From NCBI RefSeq assembly GCF_036199905.1, contig NZ_CP108109.1, positions 4,897,501-4,961,500 on the forward strand: a DNA stretch of 64,000 nucleotides. Reading direction: 5' to 3'. The stretch is from Streptomyces sp. NBC_00223. Lineage in GTDB: Bacteria > Actinomycetota > Actinomycetes > Streptomycetales > Streptomycetaceae. A program made the translations under genes and the position numbers. Shown here one piece after another: positions 32,839-42,072 of the stretch; within the stretch, counting starts at the first letter, position 1; each line of letters starts with the position of its first letter. Below the pieces are notes generated by a model. It worked only from the letters and a program-made list of their open reading frames with translations, made no database searches and was not told the origin of the DNA.

Positions 32839-33503
32839 CGGGTGATCTCCTTGCGTACGGCCTCGGTCACGGCCTGCGCGCGGGCCGCGAGCGTGTCCAC
32901 TTCGGCGACGGCGGCGGCCAGTTCGCTCTGTACCGTCTCGTCCTTGATACCGCCGAGGTTGATCTCGACGTTCACCCGGGCGGTGGTGGCCGCGGCGCGG
33001 GCCGCCTCCGTGGCGGCGGCGACATCGGTCACGACGTTCGGGTTGCCGACGGGCAGCAACTCCTCGGCGAGCGCCACGATCCGGGCCGCGACCGCGATCA
33101 CCTCGGCGGGCGGGCGCGCGGCCCCGGCGAGGGCCGCCGCGATGGCCCGGGAGCGGGCGGCCTTCTGGTCGTCGTCGGCCCGCGGCAGCTTGTACGCGTC
33201 CGTCACGGCCGTGAACGCCTCGGCGTCCTCCTGCACCAACTCCAGTGCCCGGCCGCGGAGTTCGTCGCTCTCCGCCGTGATCGCGGCGACCTTCCCGGCG
33301 TGGGCCGCGTACTTCTCGCCGGTCGTGTAGCGGGCGACCATCCCGAGCAGCGCCGCGCCCTGCGCCGCGTGCAGGGCGGCCGCCGCGCCGCCTCCCGGCG
33401 CCGGTTCGCGGGAGGCGAGCCGCTCCAGATAGCCGCCGACCGTCTCGTCATGCACCTGCACCCCGGGGCCGCCTTCCGCCGTGTCACCGTCGTGGCTGTT
33501 CAC
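32835..33503 (-). CDS. cyclodeaminase/cyclohydrolase (FTCD_C / FchA-like)
   Basis: A 222-aa protein of the formiminotransferase-cyclodeaminase C-terminal family. The typical opening PAPGGGAAAALHAAQGAALLGMV and the helical end NVEINLGGIKD are present. Members act as formimino-THF cyclodeaminase or, like Methylobacterium Fch, as methenyl-THF cyclohydrolase. Pairing with a FolD homologue that lacks its cyclohydrolase Lys favours the latter. It is translated first in the two-gene unit. No histidine-degradation gene is nearby. Confidence 0.85.
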   Translation of the reverse strand: MNSHDGDTAEGGPGVQVHDETVGGYLERLASREPAPGGGAAAALHAAQGAALLGMVARYTTGEKYAAHAGKVAAITAESDELRGRALELVQEDAEAFTAVTDAYKLPRADDDQKAARSRAIAAALAGAARPPAEVIAVAARIVALAEELLPVGNPNVVTDVAAATEAARAAATTARVNVEINLGGIKDETVQSELAAAVAEVDTLAARAQAVTEAVRKEITR

Positions 33504-33935
33504 GCCAAGATCCTACGGGCGCGGGCCAGTTACGGGCGTGAGGACCCACGGGCGCGGCCGCCGCGCCGGGCCGGACCCAACGACGACCGCGGGTCGGACT
33601 CCACGACGACCGCGGGCCCGACTCCACGGCAATCGCGGGCCGGGCTCCACCACGACCGCGGGCCGGACTCCACGACGACCGCCGCTCACCCGCCCTGCTC
33701 CATCCGGCCCCGTACCCGACTGACTCCTGGGTCCCCTGGGGCCCGATTCGCAACGACTGACGGTTGGGATGAAAGATTCCGACGGACCAACGAACTTAAT
33801 CGTCAAACGCGCGAAATCATCTCGCAGCAATCTTGTGGAACGGCCCGCGCGCGCCCTAATGTCACCTCACCCTGAAGGCGTCGCTCCGCGTTGAGCGCCT
33901 CAGGCGTTCACCCTCCCGAGAGAATCGAGCATTCG
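33504..33935. repeat. intergenic region with 24-bp tandem repeats
   Basis: Between the FchA-like gene and the glucanase gene. Around 33577-33690 a ~24-bp unit (CGACGACCGCGGGTCGGACT type) is repeated four to five times with base changes. The following 33760-33870 segment is relatively A/T-rich (GAACTTAATCGTCAAACGCG) and should hold the promoter of the glucanase gene. Confidence 0.6.
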
Positions 33936-36005
33936 ATGTCACGGAGCATCACAGGTGCTGTGACCAGTCGGTCCGGCCGGCCGCGCCGAAGAGCCGCGAT
34001 GGTGGTCGCGACGGTGACGGCGGTCGCCTCCGGTCTCGGCGTCCTGGCCGGCGGCCCGGCCTTCGCCACGGGCACCAGCGGTTCGCAGGGCGCCGGTTCG
34101 GCCACCGCGGTCACCCGCGCGGCACTCGCCCCGTCGCTCGTCACGGGCCGGGGCGCGAACGTCGACTTCGCCGAGCAGGAGGCGGAGAACGCGGCGACCA
34201 ACGGCACGGTGATCTCCGGCCGGGACGCGTACACGCTCCCCGCGGAGGCGTCCGGCCGCAAGGCGGTCACCCTGAAGGCCGGTCAGTACGTCGAGTTCAC
34301 CCTGCCGAGCGCGGCCAACGCGATCAACGTCCGCTACAGCATCCCGGACGCGGCGAACGGCGGCGGCATCACCTCGCCGCTGAACGTGACGGTGAACGGC
34401 GGCGCCAAGCAGTCCCTGACGCTCACCTCGCAGTACGCGTGGCTGTACAACCTGTACCCGTTCTCGAACGACCCGAGCGCCGACATCCTGCACCCCGACT
34501 ACTGGGTCACCGAGTGCGCCTGCGTCCCGCAGGACACCACGCCCACCCCGACGTTCGCCAAGCCGTACCGCCCGAACCACTTCTACGACGAGCAGCGGCT
34601 GCTGCTCGGCCGTACGTACCGCGCGGGCGACAAGGTGCGGCTCACCGTCCCGGCGGGCGCGGCGACGACCACCGTCGACCTGCTCGACTCGCAGCTCGTC
34701 GGCGCCCCGAAGATCGACCTCATCGCCGCGAACGTGCTGGCCTTCGGCGCCGACCCGACCGGCCGCCGTGACTCCGCGGACGCGATCGACAAGGCCATCG
34801 CCTTCGCCAAGCTCACCCACCTCAAGGTCTACATCCCGCCGGGCACGTACCAGGTGAACCGGCACATCGTCGTCGACAACGTGACGATCGAGGGCGCGGG
34901 CAACTGGTACACGATCATCAAGGGCCACCAGGTCACGCTGAGCAAGCCGGCCGCCGACGGCTCGGTGCACACCGGTGTCGGCTTCTACGGCAAGGACGCC
35001 TCTGCGGGCGGCAGTTCGAACGTCCACCTGTCCGGCTTCGCCATCCAGGGCGATGTGCGCGAGCGCATCGACACCGACCAGGTGAACGGCATCGGCGGCT
35101 CGCTGAGCAACTCGACCATCGACGGCCTGTACATCCAGCACACCAAGGTCGGCATGTGGTTCGACGGCCCGATGAAGAACCTCAAGATCACCGACAACGA
35201 GATCGTCGACCAGATCGCCGACGGCATCAACTTCCACACCGGCGTGACCAATTCGGCCATCTCGAACAACTTCGTCCGCAACTCGGGTGACGACGGCATC
35301 GCGCTGTGGTCGGAGAAGACCGAGGACGCGAACAACACGATCGACCACAACACCGTGCAGACGCCCGTGCTCGCCAACGGCGTCGCCGTCTACGGCGGTA
35401 CGGACAACACGATCTCCAACAACCTGATCGCCGACCCGATCAGGGAGGGCAGCGCGATCCAGGTCGGCTCGCGCTTCGGCGCCGAGGCGTTCACCGGACA
35501 TCTGTGGATCACCAACAACACCACGGTCCGCGCGGGCACTTACGAGCTGAACTGGAACATCGGCCTCGGGGCCATCTGGTTCTACGCGCTGGAGAAGAAC
35601 ATCGACGCGGACATCCAGGTGACCGGGGACAACTTCCTCGACAACACCTACAACGCGATCATGCTGGTCTCCGACTTCCCGGTGAAGGACCAGTACTCGA
35701 TCACCAATGTCCACTTCAAGGACATCAAGGTCGACGGCACGGGGACGTCGGTGCTCAGCGCCCGGACCGCGGGCGGCGCCACCTTCCAGAACGTGGACGC
35801 GCGCAACGTCGGCGCGGTCGGCGTCAACAACTGCGGCTCGTTCAACTTCGCGCCCTCCGGCTCGGAGTTCGGGGTGACCGACCTCGGCGGCAACGACGGC
35901 GGCGGCACCACCGGCCCGTGGCTGGCCTCGTGGGAGCTGCCCAACACGATCACCTGCGACGACCGCCCGCCGGTGGTGGTCCCTCCGGCCCCCACGGCCT
36001 GGTGA
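33936..36005 (+). CDS. secreted alpha-1,3-glucanase / mycodextranase, GH87 type
   Basis: A 689-aa exported polysaccharide hydrolase. The signal peptide has a basic start and hydrophobic core (AAMVVATVTAVASGLGVLAG) ending AFA. An N-terminal carbohydrate-binding-like beta domain (residues ~60-250, with NVRYSIPDAANGG) is followed by a right-handed beta-helix (VLAFGADPTGRRDSADAIDK onwards). The Asp of IADGINFH and the Asp pair of RNSGDDGIALWS are 23 residues apart, the spacing of the three GH87 catalytic aspartates. ATG 33936 has a weak GAGAGAA site. The likely substrate is fungal cell-wall alpha-1,3-glucan. A very strong terminator follows. Confidence 0.85.
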   Translation: MSRSITGAVTSRSGRPRRRAAMVVATVTAVASGLGVLAGGPAFATGTSGSQGAGSATAVTRAALAPSLVTGRGANVDFAEQEAENAATNGTVISGRDAYTLPAEASGRKAVTLKAGQYVEFTLPSAANAINVRYSIPDAANGGGITSPLNVTVNGGAKQSLTLTSQYAWLYNLYPFSNDPSADILHPDYWVTECACVPQDTTPTPTFAKPYRPNHFYDEQRLLLGRTYRAGDKVRLTVPAGAATTTVDLLDSQLVGAPKIDLIAANVLAFGADPTGRRDSADAIDKAIAFAKLTHLKVYIPPGTYQVNRHIVVDNVTIEGAGNWYTIIKGHQVTLSKPAADGSVHTGVGFYGKDASAGGSSNVHLSGFAIQGDVRERIDTDQVNGIGGSLSNSTIDGLYIQHTKVGMWFDGPMKNLKITDNEIVDQIADGINFHTGVTNSAISNNFVRNSGDDGIALWSEKTEDANNTIDHNTVQTPVLANGVAVYGGTDNTISNNLIADPIREGSAIQVGSRFGAEAFTGHLWITNNTTVRAGTYELNWNIGLGAIWFYALEKNIDADIQVTGDNFLDNTYNAIMLVSDFPVKDQYSITNVHFKDIKVDGTGTSVLSARTAGGATFQNVDARNVGAVGVNNCGSFNFAPSGSEFGVTDLGGNDGGGTTGPWLASWELPNTITCDDRPPVVVPPAPTAW

Positions 36006-36042
36006 CCCCGTCCTGAGCTGAAAACCGACGTGTGATCCCAAC

Positions 36043-36077
36043 CGGCCGCCCGGGGAACCCAGTTCCCCGGGCGGCCG
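36043..36077 (+). terminator. 16-bp perfect hairpin after the glucanase gene
   Basis: Stem of CGGCCGCCCGGGGAAC with its complement and a 3-nt CCA loop, about 38 bp after the stop. Confidence 0.8.
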
Positions 36078-36225
36078 CACGTGTGAACGGGGGCGTACGA
36101 GGGCGGGACGGGGTCGTACGGGACCTGCGCGCGGCGGCACACCGACCGTAGGGAAGGGGCGCTCGTGCGTCTATGAGACGCTGCGGTGACCCGCCAGTGG
36201 CGAAAGGGGCGGAAGCCGCAGAACG

Positions 36226-36654
36226 CTACGGCCAGACCAGGCAGTAGAGCTGGTGGCCGGACTCCTCGCAGCGGCGGGCGAAGTCCTGCCACTCGTGCAG
36301 CATCTGGTAGATGACGAACGCGTCGCGCGGCCCGCGCCGGTCGGGGACGGTCGACCAGATGAAGGCGGCGGCGCCGAGGGACTCCTCGTTGGCGGTCCGC
36401 AGCGGGTCGACGACGGAGGCCGGCAGCCGGACCACCGCGTAGTCGGGGTGCAGCACGACGAGTTCGAGCGGGGGGACCTTCGACGGAGGTATGCCCTCGA
36501 TGCCGGTGAGGACCATCGCGGCCATCGTCTCCGGCTTGACCTTGGTGTACATGCCGTGGCCGAGTTCGTCGCCGCCGAGTTCCTCGGGGCGCATGGAGAT
36601 CGGAACGCGTGCCGCGGTGGCACCGTCGGGTGCGCCGAAGTACTTGTAGGTCAC
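36226..36654 (-). CDS. conserved Streptomyces protein of unknown function
   Basis: A 142-aa soluble protein opening MTYKYFGAPDGATAARVPIS. No domain is recognised. It is rich in conserved-looking aromatic/aliphatic blocks (LELVVLHPDYAVVRLPASVV, FVIYQMLHEWQDFARR) and ends QLYCLVWP. GTG 36654 is preferred because the upstream in-frame sequence is Arg/Gly-rich and not protein-like; GAGTGGGG precedes it. It is divergent from hemL. Confidence 0.65.
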   Translation of the reverse strand: MTYKYFGAPDGATAARVPISMRPEELGGDELGHGMYTKVKPETMAAMVLTGIEGIPPSKVPPLELVVLHPDYAVVRLPASVVDPLRTANEESLGAAAFIWSTVPDRRGPRDAFVIYQMLHEWQDFARRCEESGHQLYCLVWP

Positions 36655-36934
36655 CCCCACTCGGCCACCCCTGCTCCTGCCCTCTGCGGTTGAACGACGC
36701 TCGGCCGCTTCGTATGAACGATTGTCTGGTGCGTGGTCGGCGGGACGGCGACGCCTGCCGGTCGGGCGGGTGTGCTCGGGTTCGCGATCGCCCGACCCTT
36801 CGCCCGGTCCGCCACCACGCTGCTGCATTCCACTACCCGACCATCCGCTGACCCAACCATGCAACCCGATCATCGTCTCAGATGCCGTGTTGAGACGTTG
36901 CCGCGCAACGCCCGGCGTTTGAGAGAGTGTGCCT

Positions 36935-38242
36935 GTGAGCTATCCGTACGAAGCACCAGTGTCCCAGGAACTCTTCGACCGCGCGGCGGCCGTGACGCCA
37001 GGAGGCGTGAACTCTCCGGTACGGGCGTTCCGTGCCGTGGGCGGCACGCCCCGGTTCATGGTCTCCGGTGCCGGCCCCTGGCTGACCGACGCCGACGGGC
37101 GGGAGTACGTCGACCTCGTGTGCTCGTGGGGGCCGATGATCCTCGGCCACGCGCACCCCGAGGTGATCGCGGCCGTACAGGCCGCCGTGACCAAGGGTAC
37201 CTCCTTCGGCACGCCCAGTGAGGGTGAAGTGGCGCTCGCCGAGGCGATGGTGGCCCGGGTCGAGCCGCTGGACCGGGTAAGGCTGGTGTCGTCCGGCACC
37301 GAGGCGACCATGTCGGCGATCCGGCTGGCCCGTGGATTCACCGGGCGGGCGAAGGTGGTGAAGTTCGCGGGCTGCTATCACGGTCATGTGGACGCGCTGC
37401 TGGCCGCCGCGGGTTCCGGGGTTGCCACTTTCGGGTTGCCTGACACCCCTGGGGTGACGGGCGCCCAGGCCGGGGACACGATCGTATTGCCGTACAACGA
37501 CATCGAGGCGGTACGGGCCGCGTTCGCCGCGAACCCCGGGGAGATCGCCTGCGTCATCACGGAGGCGTCGCCGGGCAACATGGGTGTCGTGCCGCCGCGT
37601 GACGACTTCAACGCGCTGCTCAAGCAGGCGTGCGCGGACGCGGGCGCGCTCTACATCTCCGACGAGGTGATGACCGGCTTCCGGGTCAGCGCGGCGGGCT
37701 GGTACGGGATCGACGGGGTGCGCCCCGATCTGATGACCTTCGGCAAGGTCATGGGCGGCGGCTTCCCCGCGGCGGCGTTCGGCGGCCGCGCGGACGTGAT
37801 GGCGCTGCTCGCGCCGGCCGGGCCCGTCTACCAGGCGGGCACGCTGTCGGGCAATCCGATCGCCACCGCCGCGGGCCTCGCCCAGCTGCGGCTGCTGGAC
37901 GCGGCGGCGTACGCGACCGTCGACGCGGTGTCCGCCGAGGTCCGCGGGCTGGTGAGCGAGGCGCTCGGCAAGGAGGGGGTCGCCCACCGGGTGCAGACGG
38001 CGGGCAATATGTTCTCCGTCTTCTTCACGGACGACGAGGTCCGTGACTTCGAGGACGCGAAACGGCAGCAGGCCTTCCGCTTCACCGCGTTCTTCCACGC
38101 GATGCTGGCGCGGGGCGTGTACCTGCCGCCGTCCGCGTTCGAGTCCTGGTTCGTGTCGACCGCACACGACGAGCGGGCCGTGGAGCGGATCGCCGCCGCG
38201 CTGCCCGCCGCCGCACGTGCCGCAGCGGAGGCCACCGCATGA
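36935..38242 (+). CDS. hemL: glutamate-1-semialdehyde 2,1-aminomutase
   Basis: PLP enzyme that turns glutamate-1-semialdehyde (from HemA) into 5-aminolevulinate (for HemB). The opening TPGGVNSPVRAFRAVGGTPR, the PLP-Lys block TFGKVMGGGFPAAAFGG and the aminotransferase site ISDEVMTGFRV are clear. GTG 36935 is preferred because GAGAGA is then 8 nt upstream; GTG 36929 adds two residues. 435 aa is normal. It overlaps the next gene by 4 nt. Confidence 0.96.
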   Translation: MSYPYEAPVSQELFDRAAAVTPGGVNSPVRAFRAVGGTPRFMVSGAGPWLTDADGREYVDLVCSWGPMILGHAHPEVIAAVQAAVTKGTSFGTPSEGEVALAEAMVARVEPLDRVRLVSSGTEATMSAIRLARGFTGRAKVVKFAGCYHGHVDALLAAAGSGVATFGLPDTPGVTGAQAGDTIVLPYNDIEAVRAAFAANPGEIACVITEASPGNMGVVPPRDDFNALLKQACADAGALYISDEVMTGFRVSAAGWYGIDGVRPDLMTFGKVMGGGFPAAAFGGRADVMALLAPAGPVYQAGTLSGNPIATAAGLAQLRLLDAAAYATVDAVSAEVRGLVSEALGKEGVAHRVQTAGNMFSVFFTDDEVRDFEDAKRQQAFRFTAFFHAMLARGVYLPPSAFESWFVSTAHDERAVERIAAALPAAARAAAEATA

Positions 38243-38970
38243 GCAGCAACGCAGAGCAGAACGCAGAACTGAACGCGGAACAGAACGCGGAACAGCACGC
38301 GGAACTGACCGTCGTCCATCTGATGCGGCACGGCGAGGTGCACAACCCCGGCGGTGTGCTCTACGGCCGCAGCCCCGGCTATCACCTGTCCGAGCTGGGC
38401 CGGCAGATGGCCGACCGGGTCGCCGAGCACCTGGCCGGGCGGGACATCACCCATGTCGTCGCGTCGCCGCTGGAGCGCGCCCAGGAGACGGCCACGCCGA
38501 TCGCCAAGTCGCACGGCCTCGACCTGGCCACCGACGACCGGCTGATCGAGGCCGCGAACATCTTCGAGGGCAAGACCTTCGGCGTCGGCGACGGCGCGCT
38601 GCGCAAGCCCGCGAACTGGAAGTACCTGGTCAACCCGTTCAAGCCCAGCTGGGGCGAGCCCTATGTCGAGCAGGTCGTACGGATGATGGGCGCGCTCGGC
38701 GCGGCCCGGGACGCGGCCCGCGGGCACGAGGCGGTGTGCGTCAGCCACCAGCTGCCGATCTGGGTCGTCCGGTCCTTCGCCGAGCGGCGCCGGCTGTGGC
38801 ACGACCCGCGGCGGCGGCAGTGCACGCTGGCCAGCCTCACCAGCTTCACCTTCCAGGGCAACCGGATCGTCTCGGTCGGCTACAGCGAACCGGCCATCGA
38901 TCTGGTACCGGCGCATCTGCGGGCGGGCGCGAAGCCGGTCAAGGGCGGCCAGAAGGCGGCCGGAGCATAG
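38239..38970 (+). CDS. histidine phosphatase (phosphoglycerate-mutase-like)
   Basis: A 243-aa protein of the histidine phosphatase superfamily. The catalytic RHG motif is HLMRHGEVHNPGG, the second-His block is VCVSHQLPIWVVR, and VASPLERAQETA is the usual Arg-bearing motif. The N-terminus has an Asn/Ala/Glu repeat (NAEQNAELNAEQNAEQHAEL) of unknown meaning. It is coupled to hemL by an ATGA overlap and followed by a U-tailed terminator. Substrate unknown. Confidence 0.92.
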   Translation: MSSNAEQNAELNAEQNAEQHAELTVVHLMRHGEVHNPGGVLYGRSPGYHLSELGRQMADRVAEHLAGRDITHVVASPLERAQETATPIAKSHGLDLATDDRLIEAANIFEGKTFGVGDGALRKPANWKYLVNPFKPSWGEPYVEQVVRMMGALGAARDAARGHEAVCVSHQLPIWVVRSFAERRRLWHDPRRRQCTLASLTSFTFQGNRIVSVGYSEPAIDLVPAHLRAGAKPVKGGQKAAGA

Positions 38971-39005
38971 CGGCGGCCCCCGCGTTCCGGAAGCGACTAC
39001 CGCGA

Positions 39006-39033
39006 CCCCCTCCCTCTTCAGGGAGGGGGTTTT
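39006..39033 (+). terminator. rho-independent terminator after the hemL operon
   Basis: CCCCCTCCCT and AGGGAGGGGG form a 10-bp perfect stem with a CTTC loop, followed by TTTT. Confidence 0.88.
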
Positions 39034-39212
39034 CACCTGAAAGGGGGAGTACGGACGGGCGATGCGGTGACGTCGGTGGGCCGTTAGGGGGCAGTCTGCG
39101 AAGTTTTGCCGAGTGGGTCGTAACCATGAGGAACCTGTGAACGTCATGGGGGGTGACCACCACACCGCTCTCCACCGAGTACGCCGGAGAAGCCGAGAGA
39201 CGGGGACTGCAC

Positions 39213-40601
39213 ATGGGTGCCATGAGCCGAAGAACTCTGCTGACCACCACCGCGGGAGCGGCCGCCGCGCTGGCCGTCACGGGCTGCGGCTCGCACACCG
39301 GGGGACTGTCCGGCCCGTCGCCGAGCGGGTCCGCGGCCGGCCGGCACTCCGGCGGCACCGGCCGCAAGGCCCCCGCGCCCGCCCCCGCGGAGATCCGGCT
39401 GATCGGTGACGGCTCGACCGCCGACACCGGCCCGCAGAACGGCCAGCCGGCGATCGACCGGCTGGAGCCCGGCCAGACGCCCCCGCAGTTCGTGATCTTC
39501 TCCTGGGACGGCGCGGGCGAGATCGGCAACGGCCTCTTCCCCCGCTTCCGCAAGCTCGCCAACGACCACGGCGCCAAGATGAGCTTCTTCCTGTCCGGCC
39601 TCTATCTGCTGCCCGAGGACAAGAAGCTCCGGTACGCGCCCCCGAACAGCCCGCTCGGCGCCTCCGACATCGGATACCTCAAGGACGAGCACATCCGGAT
39701 GACGCTGGACAACCTCCGCCAGGCGTGGGCGGAGGGCCATGAGATCGGCACCCACTTCAACGGCCACTTCTGCGCGGGCAGCGGCAGCGTCGGCCGCTGG
39801 ACGCCCGAGGACTGGAAGAGCGAGATCGACCAGGCCGTGTCCTTCGTCACCCAGTGGAAGACGAACACCGGCTGGCACGACGAGGAGCCGCTGCCCTTCG
39901 ACTACGCGCATGAGCTGGTCGGCGGCCGCACCCCGTGCCTGCTCGGCCAGGACAACCTGCTGCCGACCGCCTCGGCGCTGGGCTGGCGGTACGACTGCAG
40001 CTCCCCGGGCGGCGACCAGATCTGGCCCGCCAAGCGCCAGGGCGTGTGGGACCTGCCGCTCCAGCTGATCCCGTTCCCCGGGCACAAGTTCGAAGTGCTC
40101 TCGATGGACTACAACATGCTGGCCAACCAGTCCCACGCGGCCACCTCCTCCGACCCGCGCAACTACCCCGGCTGGCGCTCGCAGGCCACCGCCTCGTACA
40201 TCGCGGGCTTCCAGCGGGCCTACGAGACCAACCGCGCGCCCTTCTACATCGGCAACCACTTCGAGCAGTGGAACGGCGGCATCTATATGGACGCCGTTGA
40301 AGAAACGCTTAAGCACATCGCCTCGCAGGGCCACCAGGACGTCCGGATGGTCTCCTTCCGGCAGTTCGTGGACTGGCTGGACGCGCAGGACCCGGCGGTG
40401 CTCGACAAGCTGCGCACGCTGGAGGTCGGCCAGAAGCCGAGCGCCGGCTGGGCGCAGTTCCTGGGCGCGCCCACCGTGGCCCCGGGCACCGGCCCCGGCG
40501 CCACGGGCGGCGGTTCGGGCTCGGGTGACGCCCCCGACCAGGGCACGGTCACCCAGGGCGCCACCGGGACCGCGACGGCCGGGGCCACCGCGGCTACCTG
40601 A
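39213..40601 (+). CDS. secreted polysaccharide-deacetylase-like lipoprotein
   Basis: A 462-aa exported protein. The N-terminus has a Tat-like SRRTLL before a hydrophobic core and lipobox VTGC. The mature part has a polysaccharide deacetylase/NodB-like fold (FVIFSWDGAGEIG ... GAKMSFFLSGLYLL ... HEIGTHFNGHFC), where the NodB metal Asp-Asp appears as WDGAG and the HxxxH site as THFNGH, so activity is uncertain. ATG 39213 follows GAGAGACGGGGA; GTG 39153 would add 20 residues. The end is a Gly/Thr/Ala-rich tail. It precedes the cytochrome c maturation operon. Confidence 0.8.
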   Translation: MGAMSRRTLLTTTAGAAAALAVTGCGSHTGGLSGPSPSGSAAGRHSGGTGRKAPAPAPAEIRLIGDGSTADTGPQNGQPAIDRLEPGQTPPQFVIFSWDGAGEIGNGLFPRFRKLANDHGAKMSFFLSGLYLLPEDKKLRYAPPNSPLGASDIGYLKDEHIRMTLDNLRQAWAEGHEIGTHFNGHFCAGSGSVGRWTPEDWKSEIDQAVSFVTQWKTNTGWHDEEPLPFDYAHELVGGRTPCLLGQDNLLPTASALGWRYDCSSPGGDQIWPAKRQGVWDLPLQLIPFPGHKFEVLSMDYNMLANQSHAATSSDPRNYPGWRSQATASYIAGFQRAYETNRAPFYIGNHFEQWNGGIYMDAVEETLKHIASQGHQDVRMVSFRQFVDWLDAQDPAVLDKLRTLEVGQKPSAGWAQFLGAPTVAPGTGPGATGGGSGSGDAPDQGTVTQGATGTATAGATAAT

Positions 40602-40684
40602 TCCTTACTTGGGGCAATTGCCGTTTTTGGTGTTGGCGTCGGGGGCGGGAAAGATCGCCCGAAGACCCATGCGAAACTTTTCAC

Positions 40685-41293
40685 ATGAGTCCTACGCGCG
40701 CCCTCCGACGCCGTTCTCTCCGCAGCGCGGCGGCGCTGGTCGGGGCCGCGGCGCTGGCGCTCACGATCGCGGCCTGCTCGACCGGCATGTCGTCCGGGGC
40801 CGACAACTCCAACTTCGTCGGCGGCAGCGGCCAGATCAGCTTCATCAAGCCCGCCGACCGCAAGCCGGCCCCCGATCTGTCGGGCCCGACCGTGGCCGGC
40901 GGCCAGGACAGCCTGGCGGCCTACAGGGGCAAGGTCGTCGTCATCAACATCTGGGGCTCCTGGTGCGCCCCCTGCCGCGCCGAGGCGCCCAACCTGGCCC
41001 AGGTGGCCAATGCCGACGTCGCCAAGGGCGTGCAGTTCCTCGGCATCAACACCCGCGACGACAGCCCCTCCAACGGCGCCCGCTTCGACAGCCGCTTCAA
41101 GATCCCGTACCCGAGTCTGTACGACCCGTACGGCAAGCAGATCCTGCGCTTCCCCAAGGGCAGCCTCAACCCGCAGTCGCTGCCCGCGACCCTCGTCGTC
41201 GACCGGCAGGGGCGGCTCGCGGCCCGGGCGCTCAAGGCCCTCAGCGTGGACGAGCTGAACCAGCTGATCGACCCGATCGCCGCGGAGAAGTGA
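40685..41293 (+). CDS. TlpA/ResA-like thioredoxin lipoprotein (CcsX role)
   Basis: A 202-aa extracytoplasmic thiol-disulphide reductase. The N-terminus is a lipoprotein signal with IAAC; the redox site is WGSWCAPCRAEAPNL, followed by a TlpA-type FLGINTRDD block and the cis-Pro SLPATLVVD. It would reduce the apocytochrome c haem-binding cysteines using electrons from CcdA. It is the first gene of a tlpA-ccdA-resB-ccsB operon, ending 1 bp before ccdA. Confidence 0.92.
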   Translation: MSPTRALRRRSLRSAAALVGAAALALTIAACSTGMSSGADNSNFVGGSGQISFIKPADRKPAPDLSGPTVAGGQDSLAAYRGKVVVINIWGSWCAPCRAEAPNLAQVANADVAKGVQFLGINTRDDSPSNGARFDSRFKIPYPSLYDPYGKQILRFPKGSLNPQSLPATLVVDRQGRLAARALKALSVDELNQLIDPIAAEK

Positions 41294-41294
41294 C

Positions 41295-42068
41295 GTGCCG
41301 GACAGCGCGCTGACCGTCCTCGCGGTCGACCCCACGCACACGGTGCTCAACGGAGCCCTGCTGGCCGCGGTACCGGTCGCCATGTTGGCCGGGCTGATCT
41401 CCTTCTTCTCGCCGTGCGTCCTGCCCCTGGTGCCGGGCTATCTGTCGTACGTGACCGGGATGACCGGCACCGATCTGGCCGAGGCCAAGCGGGGCCGGAT
41501 GGTCGCGGGCGCGCTGCTGTTCGTCATCGGCTTCAGCGCGGTGTTCGTCTCCGGGGGCGCGCTCTTCGGCAACTTCGGCTGGGAACTCCAGGTGCACCGG
41601 CTGGTCCTCACCCGGATCTTCGGCGCGATCACCATAGTGCTCGGCCTGGCCTTCATGGGATTCGTGGGCGGCCTCACCCAGCGCGAGTTCCGCTTCCACT
41701 TCAAGCCCGCGATGGGCCTGGCCGGGGCGCCGCTGCTGGGCGTGCTGTTCGGCCTGGGCTGGACGCCCTGCGTCGGGCCGACCCTCGCCGCCGTGCAGAG
41801 CCTGTCGTTCACCAACGCCAGCGCCGGGCGGGGCGCGCTGCTGATGGTCTTCTACTGCCTCGGCCTCGGTGTGCCGTTCATCGTGGCCGCCGTCGCCTTC
41901 CGCCGTACGCTGGGCGCCTTCGGGTGGGTCAAGCGCCACTACGCGTGGGTCACGCGGATCGGCGGCAGCATGCTCGTCGCGGTGGGCGTCCTGCTCGTCA
42001 CCGGCGTCTGGGACCACATCACCAACCAGATGCAGGTCTGGTCAACCGGCTTCTCCCCAGGGATCTGA
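41295..42068 (+). CDS. ccdA: cytochrome c biogenesis protein CcdA
   Basis: A six-helix membrane thiol transporter (257 aa) passing electrons from cytosolic thioredoxin to the extracytoplasmic TlpA-like protein. The two conserved motifs are FFSPCVLPLVPGYLSYV and GLGWTPCVGPTLAAV, each with the essential Cys. GTG start right after the tlpA stop. Confidence 0.94.
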   Translation: MPDSALTVLAVDPTHTVLNGALLAAVPVAMLAGLISFFSPCVLPLVPGYLSYVTGMTGTDLAEAKRGRMVAGALLFVIGFSAVFVSGGALFGNFGWELQVHRLVLTRIFGAITIVLGLAFMGFVGGLTQREFRFHFKPAMGLAGAPLLGVLFGLGWTPCVGPTLAAVQSLSFTNASAGRGALLMVFYCLGLGVPFIVAAVAFRRTLGAFGWVKRHYAWVTRIGGSMLVAVGVLLVTGVWDHITNQMQVWSTGFSPGI

Positions 42069-42072
42069 ACCC

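Noticed and set aside
30374..32845. Long plus-strand frames through the 143-bp array and across folD
   Set aside because: Arg/Ala/Pro-rich products created by the repeat and by folD antisense; no start signals.
36896..36910. CGTTGC-CGC-GCAACG dyad upstream of hemL as a Rex or other operator
   Set aside because: Only 6-bp arms and no match to the Rex consensus; chance occurrence is likely.
40613..40622. GGCAATTGCC palindrome upstream of the tlpA-like gene
   Set aside because: A 10-bp palindrome alone is weak evidence for an operator or terminator; no loop is possible.
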